A DNA stretch of 21,525 nucleotides from an uncultured Megasphaera sp. (GTDB lineage Bacteria; Bacillota; Negativicutes; Veillonellales; Megasphaeraceae): contig NZ_CATWFF010000014.1 of NCBI RefSeq assembly GCF_958350005.1, positions 1 through 21,525 of the forward strand, written 5' to 3'. The notes beneath the pieces were generated by a model. It worked only from the letters and a program-made list of their open reading frames with translations. It had not been told where the DNA came from and did not search any database. The position numbers and the translations under genes are program-made. Positions 1 to 6,997 of the stretch are shown here, piece after piece (the stretch's first letter is position 1; every line of letters begins with the position of its first letter).

Positions 1-100
1 TTTCACGGGGCTTATGTTTCAAATTTTTCGGGACATTTTCATAAATGCTTGACATATTTTTTTGCTAACTTCTTCTGCCCATTACAATATGGAAATGGTG

Positions 101-150
101 AAAAAAAGCAACAGCAATGATGTAATTTCCATCATTGCTGCTGCTTTTTT
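101..150. terminator. Bidirectional intrinsic terminator after the flavoprotein gene
   Basis: An inverted repeat (AGCAACAGCAATGATG at 107-122 against CATCATTGCTGCTGCT at 130-145, one mismatch) is flanked by seven A on the left and six T on the right. It can therefore end transcription in both directions. On the minus strand it lies about 30 nt past the flavoprotein stop codon. On the plus strand it could close a gene lying left of the window. Bases 1-100 are AT-rich and hold no gene I can support. Confidence 0.85.
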
Positions 151-175
151 GCAGTATATATGGTGAAAGCAGGTC

Positions 176-1585
176 TTAGTCCATATCGACAATCTTGCCG
201 GGATTCATGATATTGTTCGGGTCCAGGGCTTTTTTAATTGCCTTAATCATCTTCAATTCGCCTTCAGGCGTACATTTTGCAAATTCTTCCAGTTTCTTGT
301 AGCCAATACCGTGTTCGCCGGACATTTTGCCGCCCAGTGCATATACCCGCGGGAACAGGTCGCGATGGAAGGCTTTGATTTTTTCAAACCATTCTTCCGG
401 CGATAATTTCTTGACATTCAGAGGCAGAACATGGATGTTGCCGTCGCCAATGTGTGCCACTGTTACGCAGTACAGGTCGTACCGTTCGCGGAGTTCCGGA
501 ATCTGTTTCGTAATATCGGCAATTTTGTCCAGAGGTACGACGAAGTCTTCGGTCTGGAACATTTTATCCAGGTTGCGGGCTGCTTCAGCAAACTGTTTGC
601 GCAGTTTCCAGATTCGTTTATCTGCTTCAAATTCGTCAATAGAGCCGTTAGCTTCAGCTAGGTCGCAGAGGGTTTCCATCTTGCGGTCCAGTTCGTCTTC
701 GTTGAACGTTTCGACCGTAACGATAACGTAGTCGCAGCCTTCATCGACGTGAGGCATGGGCATGTCGAGGAATTTGCACGTAATCTTCAGCGCTTCATTG
801 TCCATGAATTCGATACTGGTCGGGTCAATGCCGGCTTTCAGAATCTTGTTCGGCAGAGCAAAGGCTTCTTCATCGGTCTTAAATACGCAGACCATGTTGA
901 AGTTGTACGGAGGAAGCGGACGGAGACGAACTGTAACTTCCGTAATAATGCCGAGAGTGCCTTCCGAACCGGCCAGAAGCTGTTCCAGGCACAGACCGGT
1001 AGAGCATTTCTGCAGGCGCGCACCTAAGGTAACGATATCACCAGTCGGCGTAACGACTTTCAGGCTGTATACCTGATGACGGGTCGTGCCGTATTTGACA
1101 GCTTTATTGCCGCCGGCGTTGTTGGCAACGTTGCCGCCGATCTGACAGCTTTCAGCGCTGGACGGATCACCGGCATAGAGGAGGTTGTGCTTCCGTGCTT
1201 CTTCCTGGAGCTGGCCCGTCAGAACGCCGGTCTGGCAGACAGCATACATGTTGTCAGCATCGAATTTCAGGATTTTATTCATCCGTTCCAGTTCGACAAC
1301 AATGCCATGGTATACGGGGATAGCGCCGCAGGCAACGCCGGAGCCGGCAGAACGCGGCGTAAGGGGAACGAGATATTTATTGGCCAGTTTAACGATTTCA
1401 GCTACTTCTTCTGTCGTGCCAGGGAATACGACCACTTCTGGTTTGTGGAAGTAATAGGAGTTGCCTTCTTCATCGGTCTGATAGGCAGTCAAGTAGTCAT
1501 CATCGGTTTTGACGTATTTATCGCCTACAACTTTACGTAATTCATCTACTAATTCCGGCGTAACCGGGTTAAATTTAGTTGCCAT
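176..1585 (-). CDS. FAD-linked 2-hydroxyacid oxidoreductase, GlcD/D-lactate dehydrogenase type
   Basis: This 469-residue enzyme belongs to the VAO/PCMH flavoprotein family that oxidises D-lactate, glycolate or other 2-hydroxyacids to 2-oxoacids. The FAD-binding half (about residues 48-225) shows PRSAGSG (77-83), a GGNVANNAGG stretch (150-159) and GSEGTLGIITE (206-216). The C-terminal FAD-oxidase half carries HIGDGNIH, SGEHGIG and the closing NPGKI motif, which hold the active-site and metal histidines. Length is normal and there is no signal peptide, so it should be cytosolic. The ATG is preceded by AGGGAG nine bases upstream. It is transcribed alone between two terminators, with no EtfAB or iron-sulfur partner beside it. 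Megasphaera elsdenii is known to have an FAD- and zinc-containing D-lactate dehydrogenase that passes electrons to ETF, and that role is my best guess. Glycolate or 2-hydroxyglutarate oxidation is the alternative. Confidence 0.85.
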   Translation of the reverse strand: MATKFNPVTPELVDELRKVVGDKYVKTDDDYLTAYQTDEEGNSYYFHKPEVVVFPGTTEEVAEIVKLANKYLVPLTPRSAGSGVACGAIPVYHGIVVELERMNKILKFDADNMYAVCQTGVLTGQLQEEARKHNLLYAGDPSSAESCQIGGNVANNAGGNKAVKYGTTRHQVYSLKVVTPTGDIVTLGARLQKCSTGLCLEQLLAGSEGTLGIITEVTVRLRPLPPYNFNMVCVFKTDEEAFALPNKILKAGIDPTSIEFMDNEALKITCKFLDMPMPHVDEGCDYVIVTVETFNEDELDRKMETLCDLAEANGSIDEFEADKRIWKLRKQFAEAARNLDKMFQTEDFVVPLDKIADITKQIPELRERYDLYCVTVAHIGDGNIHVLPLNVKKLSPEEWFEKIKAFHRDLFPRVYALGGKMSGEHGIGYKKLEEFAKCTPEGELKMIKAIKKALDPNNIMNPGKIVDMD

Positions 1586-1705
1586 ACTGAAACGCTCCCT
1601 TTCATCTTTTCATGCAGTAGTATTGGATGAGTGCTGTATTCTTTCACCATAGATGCGTTGTTGCAGGCACTTCTGTGTGCCTCGTCGTCCACGGCGATTG
1701 ACGTT

Positions 1706-1733
1706 AGTATAGCACGTAGCCGCATCTTGTAAA
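1706..1733 (-). promoter_or_regulatory. Sigma-70-type promoter of the flavoprotein gene
   Basis: On the minus strand TTTACA (1728-1733) and TATACT (1706-1711) are separated by 16 bases. The start codon lies about 120 bases downstream, giving a 5' leader of roughly 110 nt in which I see no recognisable riboswitch. Confidence 0.65.
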
Positions 1734-1761
1734 GGCCGTTTTTTCCCGATTCATACTGGAA

Positions 1762-1788
1762 AAGGGCTTCCCCTGTTGGGAAGCCCTT
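1762..1788 (-). terminator. Terminator between the ABC-F and flavoprotein genes
   Basis: An 11-bp perfect stem (AAGGGCTTCCC at 1762-1772 with GGGAAGCCCTT at 1778-1788) lies about 100 nt beyond the ABC-F stop codon and just before the flavoprotein promoter. On the minus strand the stem runs into TTTTCC. On the plus strand it is followed by CTCGTTTTT, so it may work both ways. The AT-rich stretch 1789-1884 holds nothing else I recognise. Confidence 0.75.
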
Positions 1789-1884
1789 CTCGTTTTTCCG
1801 ATAATTCCTATTGGTTTTACGTTTTACGATTTCTATGCTTTTTACGAATTATATAATTTTCGAATGGTGCCTTATTCTTTTTAT

Positions 1885-3807
1885 CTATTCTTTTTCTGCC
1901 AGTTCTTCCCAGCGGGCATAGGCTTCATCAAGCTGCTTCTGCGCCGCTTCATATTCTCTGGTCAGTTCCATCATCTGGGCCGCATCGGTCTGTACATCAG
2001 GCTGATTCATCTGCACTTCATACATTTTCAGCGTCGCTTCCAGCTCGGCAATTTTCATTTCCACCTTGTCCATCTTGGCTGCTGTGCCGTAGGCAGAGGT
2101 CTTGCGGGCCGGTGCCGGTGCCGGCGACGTTTTTGCCGGAGCCGGCGGAACTGCTACCGGAGCGGCGGCATGCCTTTTCGTCGCTTCTTCAGCCTGCTTC
2201 TGGGCGGCCAGTTCTTCTGCTTCCCGTTCTTTTTCCCGGTAATATGTGTAATTTCCCAAAAATTCTTTCAGCTTTTTATGTTCCAGTACGAGGGTCCGCT
2301 GCGTAATTTTATCGAGGAAATAGCGGTCATGGGATACGACGAGATAGGTTCCGCCAAAGTCGAGAAGCGCCTGTTCCAGCACTTCCCGCGTAGGAATATC
2401 CAGATGGTTCGTCGGTTCGTCGAGAATCAGGAAATTGGCGCCCTGGAGAAACAGCTTAAGCAGAGCCAGGCGGGCCTGTTCGCCGCCGCTCAGATTATCA
2501 ATGACCTTGAATACGTCATCGCCGCGAAACAGGAAATGGCCCAGTACGGATCGGGCTTCGTCCTCGCCGTAGCTGAAGCCGTTCATGATTTCTTCCAGCA
2601 CCGTCCAGGCACCGTGCAGATCTGTATGTTCCTGGGCAAAATAGCCAATGTGGACGCGGCTTCCCAGGACGATATGGCCATGCTGAGCTTCGAGCTCACC
2701 CATAATCATGCGCAGAAGCGTCGTCTTGCCGGCACCGTTGGGACCGATTAGCGAAGCTGATTCGCCGCGCCGCAGGAGCAGGGAAAGATGATCGAAGAGC
2801 TGACGGTCTGCATAGCCGCCGCAAATATCATCGAGGACGAGCACTTTCTGCCCGCATTCTTCGGCTTTGGCAAAATGAAAACGCAGTGATTCCGCTTCCG
2901 GTGCCAGCTCAATCCGTTCCAGCCGGTCCAGCTGAGACTGGCGGCCTCGGGCCTGTTTGGCCTTGATGCCGGCTTTATACTTGCGAATATATTCTTCTGT
3001 TTCCCGGATATGTTCCTGCTGCTTTTCATAGGCCCGTTCCATGGCCCGGCGCCGGTCGCGGCTCTGCTGTACATAGCGGGAGTAGTTCCCCTTGTATTTC
3101 GTCACTTTCCCATGATCCAGCTCCAGAATGCCCGTGGCCACGCGGTCCAGGAAATACCGGTCATGAGATACGATGAGGATGCCGCCGCCATAGGACAGCA
3201 AATACCCTTCCAGCCATTCGAGCATGTCCATATCCAGATGGTTCGTCGGTTCATCGAGGAACAGATAATCAGGCCGCCGCACCAGCGCTTTGGCCAGGTT
3301 AATGCGCGTTTTCTGGCCGCCTGAAAAGGACTGGACAGGCCGGTCCATGTCGGCGTCAGTAAAGCCCAGGCCATTGACGATCTTACGCGACAGGGATTCA
3401 TATTCATAGCCGCCGAGCCATTCAAACCGCTCCTGCAGGCGGGCATAGCGCTGCATGGCTCCTTCATCTTCCGGATGGCGCTGCATCTCCTGTTCTGCTG
3501 CTTTCAGCTGTTCTTCCAGATGCAGCACATCCTGCCAGGCCTCAGTAATGGTCTGGCGCAGGGTGATGCCGTCGTCAAAGGTAATATCCTGCTGCAAATA
3601 GCCGACCGATTCGCCTTCAGACACGACGAACATGCCTGCATCGTACTCTTCTTCTCCCATCAGACACTTGAGGAGTGTCGATTTTCCAGCGCCATTGGCG
3701 CCAATCAGTCCAATCCGTTCACCCCGGCGGATTTCAAAGGTTACGTCTTTAAACACCGTATGAACGCCAAAGGACTTTGTCAGTTTCTGTACTTTTATAC
3801 TTCCCAT
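1885..3807 (-). CDS. ABC-F family ribosome-associated ATPase with C-terminal coiled coil
   Basis: This 640-residue soluble protein has two ABC ATPase domains and no membrane segment, as in ABC-F translation factors. Domain 1 has Walker A GANGAGKS (36-43), signature FSGGQ (161-165) and Walker B LFLDEPTNHLD (182-192). A charged helical interdomain linker follows (about 245-300), as expected for the P-site tRNA-interacting arm. Domain 2 has Walker A GPNGAGKT (355-362), LSGGEQ (439-444) and LILDEPTNHLD (460-470). After a Pro/Ala-rich spacer (about 548-568) a predicted coiled coil (about 578-640) closes the protein, an arrangement seen in Uup- and YdiF-like members. I chose the ATG at 3807, not the in-frame ATG at 3849, because AGGGAAAGGA lies just upstream of it. 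The gene is monocistronic. A housekeeping role in relieving ribosome stalling is more likely than antibiotic protection, but the sequence alone cannot decide. Confidence 0.88.
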   Translation of the reverse strand: MGSIKVQKLTKSFGVHTVFKDVTFEIRRGERIGLIGANGAGKSTLLKCLMGEEEYDAGMFVVSEGESVGYLQQDITFDDGITLRQTITEAWQDVLHLEEQLKAAEQEMQRHPEDEGAMQRYARLQERFEWLGGYEYESLSRKIVNGLGFTDADMDRPVQSFSGGQKTRINLAKALVRRPDYLFLDEPTNHLDMDMLEWLEGYLLSYGGGILIVSHDRYFLDRVATGILELDHGKVTKYKGNYSRYVQQSRDRRRAMERAYEKQQEHIRETEEYIRKYKAGIKAKQARGRQSQLDRLERIELAPEAESLRFHFAKAEECGQKVLVLDDICGGYADRQLFDHLSLLLRRGESASLIGPNGAGKTTLLRMIMGELEAQHGHIVLGSRVHIGYFAQEHTDLHGAWTVLEEIMNGFSYGEDEARSVLGHFLFRGDDVFKVIDNLSGGEQARLALLKLFLQGANFLILDEPTNHLDIPTREVLEQALLDFGGTYLVVSHDRYFLDKITQRTLVLEHKKLKEFLGNYTYYREKEREAEELAAQKQAEEATKRHAAAPVAVPPAPAKTSPAPAPARKTSAYGTAAKMDKVEMKIAELEATLKMYEVQMNQPDVQTDAAQMMELTREYEAAQKQLDEAYARWEELAEKE

Positions 3808-3854
3808 GGAATATCCTTTCCCTGATGTAATTGTTATCATACATAGCACCTTAA

Positions 3855-3863
3855 ATTATAGCA
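3855..3863 (-). promoter_or_regulatory. Extended -10 promoter of the ABC-F gene
   Basis: The minus strand reads TGCTATAAT, an extended -10 with a perfect TATAAT (3855-3860). No good -35 box is visible at 16-18 bases, which an extended -10 can tolerate. It lies about 50 bases before the chosen start. A small inverted repeat GGCAGC/GCTGCC (3872-3891) sits just upstream. I see nothing else in 3892-4010. Confidence 0.5.
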
Positions 3864-4014
3864 TAGATACAGGCAGCCTTGTAGAGCTGCCACAGCCTGG
3901 ACGGCCTTTCTTCTGCACGATTTTATGCCGCAAAAGAATAGGCATCATGCAAAAGTACGCACGCAAATTCCTTAAAGTTAAACCTTTTACCTGAAAATTC
4001 TTAAAAAATTTGTC

Positions 4015-4043
4015 TTGACTTCCCTTGCCGGCGTGTGTATAAT
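4015..4043 (+). promoter_or_regulatory. Strong sigma-70 promoter of the T-box/BASS unit
   Basis: TTGACT (4015-4020) and a perfect TATAAT (4038-4043) are separated by exactly 17 bases. Transcription should begin near 4050, directly before the T-box leader. Confidence 0.85.
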
Positions 4044-4049
4044 TAGCGT

Positions 4050-4351
4050 CAGCAAATAACAAAACAGTGTTGATTGGGAAAAGTACTTACAAACTCCTTC
4101 CATTACAGAGAACCTGCTGAATGGTGCGAAGCAGGATGGAACGTTGTCGGGAAAATCACCCAGGAGCTGCCAGCTGAACACTTTGGCAAGTAAGCGTGGC
4201 CGACTGACAATCGTTACCTTGTCGGGCATTGAACGTCGAATAGATTGTTATTCTTCGGTGATGTCTGTAAAGTGGCCGTACACACGGCAATAAGAGTGGT
4301 ACCGCAGAGCACAACGCTTTGTCTCTTTTTCAGGAGACAAAGTGTTTTTTT
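4050..4351 (+). ncRNA. T-box riboswitch leader, specifier read as isoleucine (ATC)
   Basis: This is a tRNA-sensing leader of about 300 nt. The T-box core AGTGGTACCGCAG ends at 4306 and is followed by a 13-bp terminator hairpin (4313-4346) with a run of T to 4351. Stem I can be drawn by eye. TGGG (4075-4078) pairs with CCCA (4159-4162). The loop E strands are AGTA (4082-4085) and GAA (4151-4153). TTCCAT (4098-4103) pairs with ATGGAA (4136-4141), and CCTGC/GCAGG bound the distal loop with GGTGCGAA. The specifier position after GAA-A reads ATC (4155-4157) followed by A, the usual purine. Uncharged tRNA-Ile would then stabilise the antiterminator and allow transcription of the carrier. T-box identity is firm. 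The codon reading is less so. Confidence 0.9.
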
Positions 4352-4429
4352 ATTGAAAAACCGCAATCATCCCGTTTGTTATTCGCCTATTTCTACTTCA
4401 GGTCTTTATGTATAGGAGGATTTACTATT

Positions 4430-5425
4430 ATGATGCAGTATGTTTCCAAACTAAGTGGTTTTGTCGGCAAGAATCTGACCTACCTGGTCCTGGCCGATAT
4501 CGTAGCCGGATATTTCTTCCCAGGAGCCTATACCTGGGCAGTTCACAACACGGTCTTATTGTTAGGCGTCGTCATGTTCGGCATGGGCATGACCCTGCAC
4601 GCTTCCGATTTCCGCCTGATCGTACAGCGGCCCAAGGAAGTGCTGGTCGGCAGCGTATGTCATTACACGATCATGCCGATTCTCGCCTATGCCCTGACCA
4701 TGGTATTCGGCCTGACTCCGGAACTGGCTGTCGGCATGGTTCTTCTCGGCTCCTGCCCCAGCGGCACTGCTTCCAATGTCATGAGCTTCCTGGCCAAAGG
4801 CGACGTTCCCCTGGCCGTATCCATCACGACGGTCTCGACACTGCTGGCTCCGATCATGATGCCCTTCCTCGTATGGGCCTTTGCCGGTCAGTGGGTTACG
4901 GTTTCCTTCCTGTCCATGGCTGTTACGGTTATGAAAGTTATCCTCGTTCCCCTGGTTCTGGGTCTTCTCGTTCATCGTGTTCTTGGTGAAAAATATATCG
5001 AACAGCTGCAGAAATGCCTCGTCCTCGTATCGGCCTTTGCCGTTCTGTCCATCCTCGGCGGCGTCGTCGCTGTAAATGGGGCTAAAATCCTCTCCATCGG
5101 CGCATTCATGGTCGTCCTCGTCCTGATCCACAACATCGGCGGCTTTGCTCTCGGCTACTTCGCTACGGGCAAACTGGGCCTCGGCAAACGGCAGCAGCAT
5201 TCGGTAACGCTGGAAGTTGGCATGCAGAACGATGCTCTGGCACTGTCCATTGCCGCTATCTACTTTGCTCCGACCGTCGCTATTCCGGCCGCTGTCGGCG
5301 CCGCTGTTCATCAGATCACAGGCTCCCTGCTTGCCGGCATCTTTGCCCGTCATATGGATGCCTATGAAGCAAAGCAGCAGAAACTGGCCGCCGAAGAATC
5401 GACAGTTCCCGCAGCTGGACACTAA
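4430..5425 (+). CDS. BASS-family (bile acid:Na+ symporter superfamily) carrier
   Basis: This 331-residue, highly hydrophobic inner-membrane protein probably has 9-10 transmembrane helices. It carries BASS hallmarks: GSCPSGTASN (107-116), followed by the KGDVPLAVSITT segment that marks the first crossover region, and EVGMQN (262-267) in the second. It is related to PanS-like and pyruvate or 2-oxoacid-type members, so a small organic anion moved with sodium is more likely than bile acid. The start is the ATG at 4430, ten bases after AGGAGG (4414-4419); a second ATG follows directly at 4433. The longer open frame from 4319 runs through the terminator hairpin and is not the real start. The T-box leader puts the gene under aminoacyl-tRNA control, which argues for a substrate linked to branched-chain amino acid supply, for example a 2-oxoacid. 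That substrate is inference. Confidence 0.85.
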   Translation: MMQYVSKLSGFVGKNLTYLVLADIVAGYFFPGAYTWAVHNTVLLLGVVMFGMGMTLHASDFRLIVQRPKEVLVGSVCHYTIMPILAYALTMVFGLTPELAVGMVLLGSCPSGTASNVMSFLAKGDVPLAVSITTVSTLLAPIMMPFLVWAFAGQWVTVSFLSMAVTVMKVILVPLVLGLLVHRVLGEKYIEQLQKCLVLVSAFAVLSILGGVVAVNGAKILSIGAFMVVLVLIHNIGGFALGYFATGKLGLGKRQQHSVTLEVGMQNDALALSIAAIYFAPTVAIPAAVGAAVHQITGSLLAGIFARHMDAYEAKQQKLAAEESTVPAAGH

Positions 5426-5481
5426 GACGCTGCGCTGCTGAACAGCCTTTTCAAACACATCTGTATCGTTATAACATACGA

Positions 5482-5523
5482 AACGCCCTGGCTCTGCTGC
5501 AGCAGAACCGGGGCGTTCTTTAT
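5482..5523. terminator. Terminator between the convergent BASS and amidohydrolase genes
   Basis: AACGCCC and GGGCGTT (5482-5517) enclose a second self-complementary block, TCTGCTGCAGCAGA. On the plus strand the hairpin is followed by CTTTATTTC. On the minus strand the T-run is poor, so it mainly serves the BASS gene. Confidence 0.7.
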
Positions 5524-5554
5524 TTCATATTATATTATATGTAATTTCAGCCGC

Positions 5555-6799
5555 TTACATGAGTTTCAGCATGTCATCCAAATTGCCGGCCTTAAAATAC
5601 GAAAGATCAGGTTTTTCTTTCAGCAGAGCCAGGACATACGCCAGGGCGCTTTCTGCACCGGTAATAAGACCTTTTTCGCCAATGTCGAATTTCGCATTAT
5701 GGTGATTGGCACCGCTGCCGACTTCGGGGTCCATAATGCCTGTAAAGGCCAGAATGCCCGGATACATGGACAGGTCAAAGGCAAAGGTTTCCGAAGCCAT
5801 CCAGTGGGTCGTCGGATACAGCGTGTCGGCACCGAGTGTATCGGCAACGGCTTTGCGGGCCAGAGCTGCACAGGTCCGGTCATTCATGGCAACGGGGAAG
5901 AACTGTTCTTCCACCATTTCCGACGTGCAGCTATAGTCAGCGCATACGTCGTCGAGGAGTTTATGGAAGGTCTTGCGGAACATGACGCCGTCTTCATCGG
6001 AGAAGAAGCGGCACGTACCGGCAAAGGTCATGTCGTCAGGAATAATATTCGGTTCCTGACCGGCCTGAACGGAACCAAAGGAATAGGTCAGGCAGTGATC
6101 CGGCGATACGCTGCGCATGCGGATAGACTGAAGAAGCGAAGAAAAGGCCAGGAAGGCGTCGATAGGATTAATGGACAAATCAGGGCGCGATCCATGACCG
6201 CCTTTGCCGTTGATTTTGACACGGAAGAAGAAAGCCCCGGACATGACGCCGTCGTCGAGGACAGCCATCTTGCCGGCAGGAACATCCCAGCGGACGTGAG
6301 TGCCGTAGCAGGCATCAATATGAACCTGGTGTTCCTGCAAATATTTCAGCAAATGGCCGGCACCGCGTTCGCCAAATTCTTCGGCCTGTTCAAACATGAG
6401 GATAACCTTGCCTTCCCATTCGTCTGTATGCTGGGCCAGAATCTTGCCTTCTGCCAGCAGCATGGACATGTGGCCGTCATGGCCGCAGGCATGGGAATAG
6501 CCGGCATTTTTGGAGACGACGATTTTGGGCTTGGACAAATTAACCGGGTCTTCTTTAACCGGCAGGGCATCCATATCAGCACGCATGAGCACCGTATAGC
6601 CCGGCTTGCCGCTGTCAATGGTGGCCAGAATGCCGCCGCGGGGAACGCGGACACTGGGAATGCCCCATTCCTTCAGTTTTCCTTCTATATAGTCCATAGT
6701 CTTAAATTCATGCTGCGACCCTTCCGGATATTCGTGGAAGTAACGGCGCATGGCAATGAGTTCATCTGCTTCCTGCTGAACATATTCTTTAATATTCAT
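5555..6799 (-). CDS. M20-family amidohydrolase (N-acyl amino acid/aminobenzoyl hydrolase-like)
   Basis: This 414-residue cytosolic metallohydrolase is of the M20D (HipO/amidohydrolase) type, which cleaves N-acyl groups from amino acids or related amides using two metal ions. Visible ligands are HACGHDGH (103-110, with C105 and H107), EE at 140-141 in the QAEEFGERG segment, H168 in GTHVRWD, and a C-terminal ANHHNAKFDI motif. The dimerisation-domain histidine lies in GKGGHGSRP (199-206). The ATG at 6799 was chosen because AGAGGGA stands six bases before it; the in-frame ATG at 6817 would place the ribosome site inside the gene. It is divergent from an aminotransferase and shares its control region. 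An N-acetyl-diaminopimelate deacetylase role cannot be excluded, since such enzymes belong to the same family, but nothing in the sequence fixes the substrate. Confidence 0.85.
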   Translation of the reverse strand: MNIKEYVQQEADELIAMRRYFHEYPEGSQHEFKTMDYIEGKLKEWGIPSVRVPRGGILATIDSGKPGYTVLMRADMDALPVKEDPVNLSKPKIVVSKNAGYSHACGHDGHMSMLLAEGKILAQHTDEWEGKVILMFEQAEEFGERGAGHLLKYLQEHQVHIDACYGTHVRWDVPAGKMAVLDDGVMSGAFFFRVKINGKGGHGSRPDLSINPIDAFLAFSSLLQSIRMRSVSPDHCLTYSFGSVQAGQEPNIIPDDMTFAGTCRFFSDEDGVMFRKTFHKLLDDVCADYSCTSEMVEEQFFPVAMNDRTCAALARKAVADTLGADTLYPTTHWMASETFAFDLSMYPGILAFTGIMDPEVGSGANHHNAKFDIGEKGLITGAESALAYVLALLKEKPDLSYFKAGNLDDMLKLM

Positions 6800-6840
6800 A
6801 GAAATCCCTCTTTTCAACTTGCATTTTGTAAATCAATTGT

Positions 6841-6869
6841 ATTATAGACCGGTCTTCATAGAGCGTCAA
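6841..6869 (-). promoter_or_regulatory. Promoter of the amidohydrolase gene
   Basis: The minus strand carries TTGACG (6864-6869) and a perfect TATAAT (6841-6846) with a 17-base spacer, about 40 bases before the start codon. Confidence 0.8.
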
Positions 6870-6913
6870 TTCCTTTCTAATACATCTGGAAAAGAAATGT
6901 TTCACAAAAATAT

Positions 6914-6943
6914 TTGACAAGCCGTCGGGAAATGCCGTACCAT
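6914..6943 (+). promoter_or_regulatory. Candidate promoter of the aminotransferase gene
   Basis: A perfect TTGACA (6914-6919) is followed after 18 bases by a weak -10, TACCAT (6938-6943). The weak -10 suggests a regulated promoter. An operator-like palindrome lies just downstream at 6954-6973. Confidence 0.5.
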
Positions 6944-6953
6944 TAACGGTAAG

Positions 6954-6973
6954 ATTAGTATTATACTAAATAA
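6954..6973. promoter_or_regulatory. Operator-like palindrome, copy 1 (before the aminotransferase)
   Basis: ATTAGTATTATACTAAATAA contains the perfect palindrome TTAGTAT-T-ATACTAA (6955-6969). It falls about 5-25 bases after the expected transcription start. The same 20-mer, 17/20 identical, occurs on the minus strand at 18523-18542. The embedded TATACT could instead be a -10 box, although no fitting -35 is visible. Confidence 0.5.
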
Positions 6974-6997
6974 TAAAGATACCATAAGGGGGATATA

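Noticed and set aside
3872..3891. Inverted repeat GGCAGC/GCTGCC as a terminator
   Set aside because: No T-run follows on either strand and it lies upstream of the ABC-F promoter, where no transcript is expected to end.
4136..4150. GTT (valine) as specifier of the first T-box, read from GGAACGTTG
   Set aside because: The GGAA there is needed for the TTCCAT/ATGGAA helix of stem I, and the flanking bases do not pair below it. ATC further down fits the TGGG/CCCA helix.
4319..4429. An upstream start for the BASS gene at 4319
   Set aside because: This would place the start codon inside the T-box terminator hairpin and lacks a ribosome site. AGGAGG at 4414-4419 fixes the start at 4430.
4562..5458. 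A 298-codon open frame antisense to the BASS gene
   Set aside because: The translation is hydrophilic and His/Gly/Asp-rich in the pattern typical of the reverse of a membrane protein, with no start signals.
5699..6847. A 382-codon open frame antisense to the M20 amidohydrolase
   Set aside because: The minus-strand gene has all metal ligands, a promoter and a ribosome site. The opposite frame has none of these.
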